Source of the DNA: Proteobacteria bacterium UBA7447
GTDB taxonomy: Bacteria > Pseudomonadota > Gammaproteobacteria > Arenicellales > UBA868
Direction of reading: 5' to 3'
Assembly (NCBI GenBank): GCA_002477475.1
Contig: DLPX01000059.1
Coordinates: forward strand, 1-14,537
Length of the DNA stretch: 14,537 nt
Made by a program: the position numbers and the translations under genes. How positions within the stretch are numbered: position 1 is the stretch's first letter; each line of letters opens with the position of its first letter. Positions 1-7,996 of this stretch are shown piece by piece. The notes below the pieces were generated by a model. The model saw only the letters and a program-made list of their open reading frames with translations. It was not told the origin of the DNA and searched no databases.

Positions 1-182
1 GTGCCGGCTGGCAGGCGTTTTTGAATTAGGCTGACCCATCCCTTTTCTTCGGGCATGCCATAGGCGGCGCTAATACTGTCGCCGATAACAAGAACAGTCG
101 GTGGTGACGCATTTGCAAAAGCCCCAATCAGAAATAAGGAAAGGAGCCAAAATAGGGTGACGGAGTTTATCTTGGAAGCCAC
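1..182 (-). CDS. tesA: Secreted GDSL-family esterase / lysophospholipase-thioesterase (TesA-like), 5' part only
   Basis: Read on the minus strand from a GTG at 182, the frame is open to the window edge and gives about 60 residues. They start with a clear signal peptide: Lys near the N-terminus, a Leu/Phe-rich core, and an AFANA cleavage-like end near residue 26. Block I of SGNH hydrolases follows: VIGDSISAAYGMP, with the nucleophile Ser in GDS, then GWVSLIQKRLP. TesA-type enzymes are periplasmic hydrolases of acyl esters and thioesters, and tesA commonly lies divergent from ybbA in Gammaproteobacteria, exactly as here. The GTG has no strong ribosome binding site; an in-frame ATG at 227 would give a longer and less convincing signal peptide. 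The chosen start overlaps the first 26 bases of the divergent ABC gene. The catalytic Asp-His and the rest of the protein lie outside the window. Confidence 0.85.
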   Translation of the reverse strand, partial: MASKINSVTLFWLLSLFLIGAFANASPPTVLVIGDSISAAYGMPEEKGWVSLIQKRLPAG

Positions 183-837
183 TAATGTATCTCGACAGGT
201 TGAAGGTCCAGCGGGGACGCTCACCATTTTAAATGACGTCTCATTAAAGGTCGCGAAAGGACAAGCCCTGGCGGTGACGGGCCCTTCTGGATCGGGCAAG
301 TCGACGTTGATTGCGCTGCTGGCGGGATTGGATCAAGCGACCAGTGGCAGGATTATGCTCGTAGGCAGTGATCTCGACGTGCTGGATGAAGACGGACGGG
401 CGCGACTGAGGGCGGGGCGAGTGGGCTTTGTCTTCCAGTCATTCTATCTCGTAGATACGTTGACGGCGCTGGAAAATGTCATGCTGCCCTTGGAATTGGC
501 AGGAGATGATGCCCCACGCGACAAAGCGGCCGACTGGCTGGATCGGGTGGGACTATCAGACCGCTGTGAGCACTATCCCAAACAACTGTCAGGGGGTGAG
601 CAGCAGCGGGTCGCGCTATCCCGCGCCTTCGCCATTGAGCCCCAGATTCTTTTTGCAGATGAGCCGACTGGAAACCTGGACGATGCCGCCTCCGATCAGG
701 TGGCGGAGTTGTTGTTCTCGCTCTGCAATACCCGTCAGGCGGCTTTGGTGCTGGTGACGCACGATATGGGTTTGGCCCAGCGGTGCGACCAGCATCTGCG
801 TCTTGAGAGAGGTCAGGTTATCGGAGTTGATGAATGA
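157..837 (+). CDS. ybbA: ABC transporter ATP-binding protein, YbbA/LolD type
   Basis: This is a 226-residue stand-alone nucleotide-binding subunit of the MacB/LolD (type VII) group. All ATPase motifs are visible: Walker A GPSGSGKST (42-50), Q-loop Gln94, signature LSGGEQQR (144-151), Walker B ILFADEP (164-170) and H-loop His202. The DEPTGNLD run after Walker B is typical of LolD/YbbA/MacB ATPases. The GTG start is supported by an AGGAAAGGAG-like ribosome binding site at about 138-147. It stops in an ATGA overlap with the FtsX-type permease gene, so the two are translationally coupled and should form one complex at the inner membrane. Its divergent neighbour is tesA-like, the classic YbbA context. 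The physiological substrate of YbbA-YbbP is not established; energising movement or release of an envelope lipid or protein is an inference from the family. Confidence 0.95.
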   Translation: MTEFILEATNVSRQVEGPAGTLTILNDVSLKVAKGQALAVTGPSGSGKSTLIALLAGLDQATSGRIMLVGSDLDVLDEDGRARLRAGRVGFVFQSFYLVDTLTALENVMLPLELAGDDAPRDKAADWLDRVGLSDRCEHYPKQLSGGEQQRVALSRAFAIEPQILFADEPTGNLDDAASDQVAELLFSLCNTRQAALVLVTHDMGLAQRCDQHLRLERGQVIGVDE

Positions 838-3329
838 GATTTTCTCTGCGTCATGGCAGCCGTCAGTTCTGGCGGGACTGGCGTTCCGGCGAGATGCTTG
901 CTTTGGGGGGCGCGCTTCTGACGGCCGTCGCGGCAGTCAGTGCCGTTGGCAGTTTCTCCAATCGGATAGAGAGCAGCCTTCAGCGAGGAGCAGGGGAAGT
1001 GATCGCTTCAGACATAAAGATGACAGCGAGAGCGCGAGTCCCAGACGAGATTGAGACAAAAGCCAGATCCGCAGGCCTTTCTACCGCCAGGACGGTAGTT
1101 TTCCCGACGGTGCTATTTATTGATGGCCAGACCCTGCTTGCATCGATTAAGGGCGTCACACCTGAGTACCCGCTTCGGGGAACCCTAGGCCTGCAGGGTG
1201 ATTCTGATCGGGAAGAATCGGTGCGCGTGGCGAACGGTCCGGATAGAGGTCAGGCGTGGGTGGATAAACGACTTTTGACAACCCTGGGTCTGCGCGTGGG
1301 CGATCGTCTGGATATCGGAGACATGTCGCTGAATCTGGAAGCCATTTTGGAATACGAACCCGACCGGGGCGGTCAATTTTTTAGTTTTAGCCCAAGGATT
1401 TTGGCGCATCATTTAGATGTTGAAGCCTCTGGGCTGCTGGGGCCGTCCAGTCGAGCGACCCACGCGCTTCTCGCAGCCGGTCCCGTGGATGAGGTGATCC
1501 GCTTTCGGAATTTTTTGGGCGCGCAAGCGTTCGAAGGAATCCAAATTGTTGATCTCAAATCGGCCCAGCAGCAGGTTGGGGCTACGGTGGGGGCTTCCAC
1601 GGAATTTATTGGGCTGGCGTCACTGGGCACCTTATTCATTGCGGGAATTGCGATTCTGGTCGCCTCACGGCGGTATGTCGACAGACGTCGTCGCCATGCC
1701 GCATTGCTTCGCTGCTTCGGAGCAACCGGGCCAACAGTCCTGCTGATACACCTTCAAACCCTGGTCATGATGGGCCTGGTGTGGGGGTTTTTCGGAGCTG
1801 TGTTGGGTTTTGGCGCTCAGGAACTGATGACTCGTCTTTTGGGGGAGGTGTTTTCCCTCGGCGCGGGCAAAGCCGGCTTTGGCGCGGTCTTAATCAGTCT
1901 TTTGCTCGGTCTGGTCTTGTTGATCGGCTTTTCAGGGCCGCAATTGGCGCGGTTGATGAGAGTCGCTCCGATAGAGGTGCTCAGAAGGACGGAGACTCAA
2001 AGACCATTGATCTCAGATGCACTGTGGTATTTGGCGCCGATCCTTGCGCTGATCCTGCTTGCGGTTCAGCAATCCGGGCAAAGTCAGTTGGTGTTCTATG
2101 TATTGGCAGGCATTGTTTGCGCGCTTGTGTTGATGATGGGAGCGAGCTTTGGACTGATTAGACTATTGAAGCGCAGCGCGCGAGGCGTGGGCGTATCGTG
2201 GCGGTTTGGACTGGGCCGGTTATATCGGAACCCGGTCGCGACGACTTTTCAGATTGCAGCGATGGGATTAGGGCTCACCGTGCTGGTAACACTGTCACTT
2301 GTTCGCGGCCAACTGTTCGACAGTTGGGAGTCTCGAGTGCCTGCCGGATCTCCAAACTTTTTCCTCGCGAATGTGCAGAATTATGAGCAACCAGAGGTAA
2401 CGGACTTTTTTCAGGAGAACCTAAATCAAAGCCTGGAATTTATTCCGATGGCGACAGGGCGCCTTGTTACGATAAATGGCCGAGTGCCCACCTCGGAGGC
2501 GTATTCTGATCCACGTACCGCGTCTCGTATTGAGGGGAATCTGAATTTTTCATGGGCTAGGGAGATGCCCCGTGGCAACACGCTCATCGCAGGAGACTGG
2601 TGGCAGCCCGGATCCAAAGATTCGGTTGTCTCGCTGGCGGAAAGTTGGGCGCAGCCTTTGAGAGTGAAGGTGGGAGATCGAATCGGCGTTCGTGTGGGCT
2701 CGGAAACCATCGATGCAAAAATCGCGAATCTGCGAAGAGTTCAGTGGGAAAGTTTCAACCCAAATTTTTTCGTTCTATTTCCACCCGACGTTTTTGAGGA
2801 CGCACCGCATAGTTTTTTGAGTTCAGTCCGCCTTGAGGAAGAGCAACAGGACGTCCTTGTGGACCTGAGTCGACAGTTCCCGACGGTGAACATTATTGAT
2901 ATCGGAGCAATTCTGGGCCAGGTACGACGCCTGATAGAGATCGTTGGCGTGGCGTTGAACCTGGTATTTGGGTTCACTCTGGCCGCAGGGGCAGCGGTAC
3001 TGTTTGCAGTGATGCAATCCAGTCATGACACCCGGGTGAGGGAAGCGGCGATGTTGAAGGTCCTCGGCTGCGATTACTCCCGGTTGACCCGCGCTTTGAA
3101 TACCGAGTTCATTGTGATCGGTGTCGTCGCAGGAATCATCTCGGCGGTGGCTGCGACCCTGACAGGCTGGCTACTGGCCACCCGAGTTCTTGACCTTGAG
3201 TATGCCCCGCAACTCTCTGTGATCGCCATTTCGATACTGGTGAGCGTTGTGTTAGTCTGGAGCGTAAGCCGGTCTGGAGTACGAAAAGCGCTGCAGGCTC
3301 TGCCCCAGGCGACCCTGAGGGCTCCTTGA
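834..3329 (+). CDS. ybbP: ABC transporter permease, FtsX/YbbP family
   Basis: This 831-residue inner-membrane protein has the YbbP layout: an N-terminal membrane segment (about 21-45), a large periplasmic domain, a first FtsX core of three segments (about 255-370), two more hydrophobic stretches (about 395-445), another segment (about 470-492), a second periplasmic domain, and a second FtsX core at the C-terminus (about 700-815). That gives about ten segments, the usual number for the double-FtsX proteins. Conserved cytoplasmic loop phrases typical of FtsX permeases are present: RRRHAALLRCFGA after the first core segment and RVREAAMLKVLGC in the second. The ATG overlaps the ATPase stop codon (ATGA), so expression is coupled. 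Family members transduce ATP hydrolysis in the cytoplasm into movement of periplasmic domains rather than importing a solute. The exact substrate cannot be read from the sequence. Confidence 0.94.
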   Translation: MRFSLRHGSRQFWRDWRSGEMLALGGALLTAVAAVSAVGSFSNRIESSLQRGAGEVIASDIKMTARARVPDEIETKARSAGLSTARTVVFPTVLFIDGQTLLASIKGVTPEYPLRGTLGLQGDSDREESVRVANGPDRGQAWVDKRLLTTLGLRVGDRLDIGDMSLNLEAILEYEPDRGGQFFSFSPRILAHHLDVEASGLLGPSSRATHALLAAGPVDEVIRFRNFLGAQAFEGIQIVDLKSAQQQVGATVGASTEFIGLASLGTLFIAGIAILVASRRYVDRRRRHAALLRCFGATGPTVLLIHLQTLVMMGLVWGFFGAVLGFGAQELMTRLLGEVFSLGAGKAGFGAVLISLLLGLVLLIGFSGPQLARLMRVAPIEVLRRTETQRPLISDALWYLAPILALILLAVQQSGQSQLVFYVLAGIVCALVLMMGASFGLIRLLKRSARGVGVSWRFGLGRLYRNPVATTFQIAAMGLGLTVLVTLSLVRGQLFDSWESRVPAGSPNFFLANVQNYEQPEVTDFFQENLNQSLEFIPMATGRLVTINGRVPTSEAYSDPRTASRIEGNLNFSWAREMPRGNTLIAGDWWQPGSKDSVVSLAESWAQPLRVKVGDRIGVRVGSETIDAKIANLRRVQWESFNPNFFVLFPPDVFEDAPHSFLSSVRLEEEQQDVLVDLSRQFPTVNIIDIGAILGQVRRLIEIVGVALNLVFGFTLAAGAAVLFAVMQSSHDTRVREAAMLKVLGCDYSRLTRALNTEFIVIGVVAGIISAVAATLTGWLLATRVLDLEYAPQLSVIAISILVSVVLVWSVSRSGVRKALQALPQATLRAP

Positions 3330-3387
3330 TCCTGCAGGACAGCAGCCCAAACTTGAAGAGCCGCGATCAGCAGGCTTCATCCTTATT

Positions 3388-5580
3388 ATGAGAATTCCAA
3401 ACTTCGTGACAGAGACTCGGCGTGGTGATGCAATCTCTTTTGCGGTTCAGTTAGGGGGCAGAAGCAGGCTGCTTTGCCTCTGTCTGTTTTTAGCACCTGT
3501 CGCTGGATTTGGTCAAGGCGGCGGCGACCGGGAGTTGCCGACAGAAACGGAGGCCCAGAGTACTTCTGAGTCGAGTGCGATCAACCAAACAACAACGACG
3601 GCCACCCCGGTGGCCGTCAGTGGATTCGGGGTGGCGGTGCTGGATACCGGAGTGGAACTGGTGGCTCCGATCACCCCGGATGTCATGCTGCCGGGCAGTG
3701 CGAGTTTCGTTGGCGGAAATCCGCTCGTGGATTACGCCAAGCAGGGGACGCACGGGACTGCCGTCGCCCAGATTATCCGGACCTTGTCTCCCGGGAGCAG
3801 GATCCTTTCGCTCCAGACCTCAACGGGAAGTCGTTCAATTTCAGCCAGCGCCGCTGCCAAGGCCCTGCGTACCGCCGCCGCAAATCCCTCCATTCGCGTC
3901 ATCAACCACTCAAATGCTGCTTTGGCAATTGTTCCGGGGGACGCGATTCTGGCCGCAGCGCTCGCGGACCAGGTGATAGTGATGCAGTCCGGCAATGACC
4001 GTCTGTCCAACCCTAACGGAGACGCGCGGCATGCGCCAGGACTCGGCGGCAAGGCCATTATTGTTGGAGCACTGGGTCCGGACGGTGAAATGCTGGGTTT
4101 CAGCAACCGCGCCGGAGGTTACGCTCAGCACTATGTGGTCGCGACGGGCGCTTCTGCGTTCGCAGACTATTGGGGGACCTCATTTGCAACCCCCCGGGTC
4201 AGTGCCTTAGCGGCACAGTTGCGCCAGCGTTGGCCGGCACTCAGGGCTGAAGAAATCACCGATATCATCAAGCGTTCTGCAACCGATATGGGCGCGCCGG
4301 GGGTGGATGCCAGATATGGCTGGGGTCGCATCAACGCCGCCCGTTCTTTTTTGCCCTTGGGGGCGCTGACAACGCCAACGGGGACGTCAACGACTGCATC
4401 AACAACAGATGAAGATACGACGCCCGAAGAAGACACTGCGGATGATGAACTTTCGCTACGCCGCTTGAGGGTAGGTACGCCGCTGCACGCGGCGCTCGTT
4501 TCGCAGCCGGCGTTACGTCAGGTACTTGCTCTGGATCACTACGGGCGGGACTTTAATCTGGATCTTTCAAGGATGACGAGCGCGGTGGATTCCAGAGGTC
4601 GCGCTCGGAAAGTGGTTCAGTCCTGGATGGGGAACACGGACCGGATGTTGCTGGAAGCCGGCTCAGGGTATCAGATCTCCTCATTCGCCGGCGCCGATTC
4701 GACTGGCGCACCGAGACTGCACTTGGATGTCTCACCAGATGAGATCGTTCGTTACCAAGTGGGATACAGCGTGCGGCCCGAAACCGGCCACGCAGTGCTC
4801 GGCTGGATTCCTCATGTCGACGATGGTGCGGGTATGGCGAGCGTGTGGCGACGCACTCTAGCGGGAGGCAACCATGATGAGGGATTTCACAGTCTGACGA
4901 GCTATCGCTTGAACCAGATGGTTCAGCTTGATGTTTCGCTGGCCGATACGCATGACAGTGAAGAACTCGACCAGGGCAACCAGCAGTGGGCCTCGGCGAT
5001 TCACCTTCAGAACGATACCTTTGGAGCTTCACTCGAGGGCGGGATTGTCGCAGAAGAGGGCAGTCTGTATGGGAGTGCCCCCGGCGGTGCGCTGGGCGTA
5101 GCGTCGGCCGAAACCCGATATTTTCGTATTTCGGGCTACGGACGCATAAACAACTACCTCGCGGTTCTCGCCGCCTTTTCCGGGGTGTTGACCTCGGTGA
5201 CCGAGGCGGAGGATAGGTTACTCGATGATTTTTCTGATCTCACAGCCCAGTCTTGGTTGGTAGGCTTGGGGGCAAAGGGTATCTTTTTGAAGAAGGATGG
5301 AGCCAGCCTCACGGTGTCTCAACCACTTAAGGTGACCGATGGGTCAGCAAGCCTGGATGTGCCTCATGGTCTGGGCGCGGATGGTCGTGTCCTTCGGTAT
5401 CAGGAACGGATCGGCCTGGCGCCCTCGGGTTCTGAAACCTCGTTGGAACTCACCTATCGCATTAAATGGTCAAAATCGCTGGAACTTGGCGCCTACGGGG
5501 CGATGCGTTATGAAGCCGGTCACAACCCCCAACTGGGGTTGAGATCTGAATTAGCAACTGTCGTACGGGGTACATTTTAG
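3388..5580 (+). CDS. Secreted S8 subtilisin-like serine protease with probable C-terminal outer-membrane beta-barrel (autotransporter-like)
   Basis: The 730-residue product has a long basic N-region, then a hydrophobic signal core (about 28-42) ending near GFG/QGG. The subtilase triad is complete: Asp86 in VAVLDTGVE, His122 in GTHGTAV and Ser265 in GTSFATP, with the oxyanion Asn203 in SGND. The catalytic domain (about 78-320) is compact and has no visible I9 inhibitor prodomain. A Thr/Asp/Glu-rich linker (about 327-355) leads to a C-terminal half with phrases such as LDHYGRDFNLDL. Alternating polar/apolar strands follow, and the protein ends in a terminal Phe, the hallmark of BAM-inserted beta-barrels. 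This resembles S8 autotransporters, in which the protease is displayed on or released from the cell surface. No strong ribosome binding site precedes the ATG. It lies 58 bases after ybbP; whether it shares that transcript is unclear. Confidence 0.88.
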   Translation: MRIPNFVTETRRGDAISFAVQLGGRSRLLCLCLFLAPVAGFGQGGGDRELPTETEAQSTSESSAINQTTTTATPVAVSGFGVAVLDTGVELVAPITPDVMLPGSASFVGGNPLVDYAKQGTHGTAVAQIIRTLSPGSRILSLQTSTGSRSISASAAAKALRTAAANPSIRVINHSNAALAIVPGDAILAAALADQVIVMQSGNDRLSNPNGDARHAPGLGGKAIIVGALGPDGEMLGFSNRAGGYAQHYVVATGASAFADYWGTSFATPRVSALAAQLRQRWPALRAEEITDIIKRSATDMGAPGVDARYGWGRINAARSFLPLGALTTPTGTSTTASTTDEDTTPEEDTADDELSLRRLRVGTPLHAALVSQPALRQVLALDHYGRDFNLDLSRMTSAVDSRGRARKVVQSWMGNTDRMLLEAGSGYQISSFAGADSTGAPRLHLDVSPDEIVRYQVGYSVRPETGHAVLGWIPHVDDGAGMASVWRRTLAGGNHDEGFHSLTSYRLNQMVQLDVSLADTHDSEELDQGNQQWASAIHLQNDTFGASLEGGIVAEEGSLYGSAPGGALGVASAETRYFRISGYGRINNYLAVLAAFSGVLTSVTEAEDRLLDDFSDLTAQSWLVGLGAKGIFLKKDGASLTVSQPLKVTDGSASLDVPHGLGADGRVLRYQERIGLAPSGSETSLELTYRIKWSKSLELGAYGAMRYEAGHNPQLGLRSELATVVRGTF

Positions 5581-5667
5581 GACGTACTGTCGGATTCGTG
5601 ATTGCGTAAGATAGGTCGTGTCAGCGCCCCAGGCGAGGCGCACGCACCTAACCACAATTCAAAAATC

Positions 5668-6912
5668 ATGCCTATCGAATCCGTTCGCAGCAACTCAAGT
5701 GCTGCCCGCCAACATGGCGCAATGGAGTTCAGTGAACCACCGGTAGATCTGGACGGCGTCCGGCTTTATCGACTTGCCCGACTCAGGGACGAGATGAGAA
5801 GAGCAGGGGTCGCCGGACTACTCCTCTTTGACCAGATCAATACGCGTTATGCGACCGACGCGACAAACATGCAGGTTTGGTGCTCGCACTATGAAACCCG
5901 CTGCGTATTTGTGGCGCTAGAGGGTCCCGTGGTGCTCTATGACTATGCCAATCACCCGCACTTGGCTCAGGACCTGCCGGGGGTGGATGAGTATCGGGTG
6001 ATGCCGTCTTTTTATTTCTTTTCCGCCGGTTCTCATGGCGAAGCCCGCGCCCGTAAATTCGCAGACGAAATTGATGATCTGATGCGCACGTATGGAGGCG
6101 ATGATCGTCGTCTGGGTATCGATCGGCTCTCATTTATGCCTTGTGACGCGCTTCGCGAGAAAGGCCTGGTTTTGCTTGAAGGTGAGGGCATAGCTGAGCG
6201 GGCGCGGGCCGTTAAGTCCGAGGAAGAGCTGGCACTGATGCAGGTCTCGATGGATGCTTGTGAGGCGGCCTGTGATTCCATGCATGAGGCACTTGAGCCA
6301 GGTATTACCGAAAATGCGTTGTGGGCCAGGATGCATGAGACGAACATCCGCATGGGCGGCGAGTGGGTCGAGACTCGTCTTCTGTCGTCGGGTCCGCGGA
6401 CTAACCCGTGGTTTCGCGAATGCTCTATGCGCCCGATCGAGAAAGGCGATATGGTGAGTTTCGATACCGACCTGATCGGGCCTTATGGCTACTGCTCGGA
6501 CATTTCCCGATCATGGTTGTGCGGCGACCGTCCGAGCGATGAGCAGCGCCGGCTTTATTCGACAGCTTATGAGCAGATTGAGACGAATATCGGGGTTCTG
6601 CGTTCCGGTCTCACGCTCCATGAAGTGTCGGAGCGCTGCTGGAAGATTCCCCAGGAGTATCTTTCAAACCGATACCCCTCGCTAATGCACGGCGTAGGGC
6701 TGGCAGATGAATATCCCAGTATCAAACATGAGGTGGATCTGATAGCCAAGGGGTACGAGGGTGTGCTTAGTCCGGGGATGGTGATATGCGTAGAGTCCTT
6801 TATCGGCGTTGAAGGGGGGCGTGAAGGCGTCAAGTTGGAAGAGCAGGTTATCATCACGGAATCTGGGGTAGAGCGGATGTCCAGCCTGCCTTTTGAAACC
6901 GATTGGTTATGA
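5668..6912 (+). CDS. dddP: DddP-like M24-fold metalloprotein, candidate DMSP lyase
   Basis: The 414-residue product has the creatinase/pita-bread (M24) fold. Metal ligands are present as Asp266, Asp268, Asp278, His341, Glu376 and Glu391. The Asp in LMHGVGLADEYP (Asp347) lies six residues after the His, where DddP has its proposed catalytic base, and a Tyr lies five before the His, as in DddP. Long stretches, including GGEWVETRLLSSGPRTNPWF and SFDTDLIGPYG, match my memory of Roseobacter DddP closely, and ligand spacing agrees within one residue. DddP cleaves dimethylsulfoniopropionate to DMS and acrylate in the cytoplasm; no signal peptide is seen here. The ATG at 5668 is chosen over an upstream TTG (5602) and an internal ATG (5722) because its length best fits DddP; none has a good ribosome binding site. 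The next gene starts one base after the stop. A DddP-related enzyme with another substrate remains possible. Confidence 0.78.
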   Translation: MPIESVRSNSSAARQHGAMEFSEPPVDLDGVRLYRLARLRDEMRRAGVAGLLLFDQINTRYATDATNMQVWCSHYETRCVFVALEGPVVLYDYANHPHLAQDLPGVDEYRVMPSFYFFSAGSHGEARARKFADEIDDLMRTYGGDDRRLGIDRLSFMPCDALREKGLVLLEGEGIAERARAVKSEEELALMQVSMDACEAACDSMHEALEPGITENALWARMHETNIRMGGEWVETRLLSSGPRTNPWFRECSMRPIEKGDMVSFDTDLIGPYGYCSDISRSWLCGDRPSDEQRRLYSTAYEQIETNIGVLRSGLTLHEVSERCWKIPQEYLSNRYPSLMHGVGLADEYPSIKHEVDLIAKGYEGVLSPGMVICVESFIGVEGGREGVKLEEQVIITESGVERMSSLPFETDWL

Positions 6913-6913
6913 C

Positions 6914-7915
6914 ATGCCTGATAGCACCGCGGCGCTGATAGACGCGAGAGTCGACTGCCTACAGTACTGTAACTGGTCTAAAAAGGTCTTCTCGCAAATG
7001 CGTGAGGGCGGGTTGGATGCAGTTCATGTGACCATCTGCTACCACGAGGACTTTTGCGAAACAGCCGCCAATGTGGCGGACTGGAACCGGCGATTCCTCG
7101 ACTACAGTGACCTGATTATGCCGGGGCGCTTTGCCGAGGATGTTCTCGCTGCGCGGCAATCGGACCGCACCGCCATCTTCTTCGGTTTCCAGAACTGCTC
7201 GCCGATCGAAGCAGACGTTGGACTGGTTGAAGTCTGCCATCAGTTGGGCGCTCGGTTCATGCAGCTTTCCTACAACAACCAGTCGTTGCTTGCCACCGGT
7301 TGTTATGAATCAGATGATCCCGGGATTACCCGTATGGCCAATCAGGTGATCGCGGAGATGAATCGAGTGGGACTCGTGATAGACATGAGTCATTCTGCTG
7401 AGCGTTCAACGCTGGAGGCCATTGAAGCGTCCTCGCGACCTATTGCCATCACCCATGCTAATCCTTCTTTCTGGCATCCGGCGTTGCGCAACAAGTCGGA
7501 TGAGGTGATTCGCGCCTTGTCGGAGACAGGCGGTATGATCGGGTTTTCGCTTTATCCCCACCATCTGCACCAAGGGAGTGAATGCAGTCTGCAGAGCTTT
7601 TGCGAAATGGTCGCCAGGGCCGCAGATCGGTTTGGGGTAGAGCATCTGGGTATCGGGTCGGATCTTTGTCAGGATCAGCCTGACAGCGTTGTGGAGTGGA
7701 TGCGAAATGGTCGCTGGACCACTGAGCGCGATTATGGCGAGGGTTCGGCAGACAAGCCTGGGTTTCCGGCACAGCCCGCCTGGTTCAAAGACAGTAGTGA
7801 TTTCCCGAATATTGCGGTAGGTCTTGCGAAAGTCGGTTTTGATGATGAATCGGTTGCCGCGGTGATGGGGAACAATTGGCTGCGCTTTTTTGAGGAATCT
7901 TTTGTTGGTGTCTGA
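6914..7915 (+). CDS. Membrane dipeptidase (M19, renal dipeptidase) family protein with an altered metal site
   Basis: The 333-residue soluble protein is an M19-type TIM barrel. The late metal and active-site positions remain: His160 in VIDMSHS, His181 in AITHANP and Asp250 in GIGSDL. The early ones do not: the usual DGHxD motif is replaced by VDCLQYCNW (residues 13-21), and the bridging Glu (GxEG in canonical members) by Gln93 in GFQNCSPIE. The family normally hydrolyses dipeptides or related amides with two zinc ions; here at most a reduced metal site is expected. I recall similar LQY/GFQN proteins as a distinct conserved group in marine Proteobacteria, so the changes are probably not decay. 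It begins one base after the DddP-like stop, with TTG 6893 as a less likely earlier start, so the two are co-translated. A hydrolase or lyase acting after the M24-fold protein is inference. Confidence 0.86.
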   Translation: MPDSTAALIDARVDCLQYCNWSKKVFSQMREGGLDAVHVTICYHEDFCETAANVADWNRRFLDYSDLIMPGRFAEDVLAARQSDRTAIFFGFQNCSPIEADVGLVEVCHQLGARFMQLSYNNQSLLATGCYESDDPGITRMANQVIAEMNRVGLVIDMSHSAERSTLEAIEASSRPIAITHANPSFWHPALRNKSDEVIRALSETGGMIGFSLYPHHLHQGSECSLQSFCEMVARAADRFGVEHLGIGSDLCQDQPDSVVEWMRNGRWTTERDYGEGSADKPGFPAQPAWFKDSSDFPNIAVGLAKVGFDDESVAAVMGNNWLRFFEESFVGV

Positions 7916-7996
7916 GTGCTAGGATATTGTCCTGCATCAAGAGTTGTCAGCCAGAAGCATTTAATATATCCAGCAAGGAAAAGAGATAACACTGAA

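Noticed and set aside
3319..3348. Imperfect inverted repeat (GGGCT...AGCCC around TCCTGCAGGA) at the end of ybbP as a terminator
   Set aside because: The stem is interrupted and no T-run follows; too weak to call.
7601..7714. 14-base direct repeat TGCGAAATGGTCGC at 7601 and 7701, 100 bases apart
   Set aside because: The copies are read in different frames (CEMVA and MRNGR) in a conserved gene, so they are coincidental and not a duplication.
7944..7970. Internal promoter (TTGTCA ... TATATC) before the 579-residue gene
   Set aside because: The spacer is only 15 bases for the better -10 match; the gap is A/T-rich, but the evidence is insufficient.
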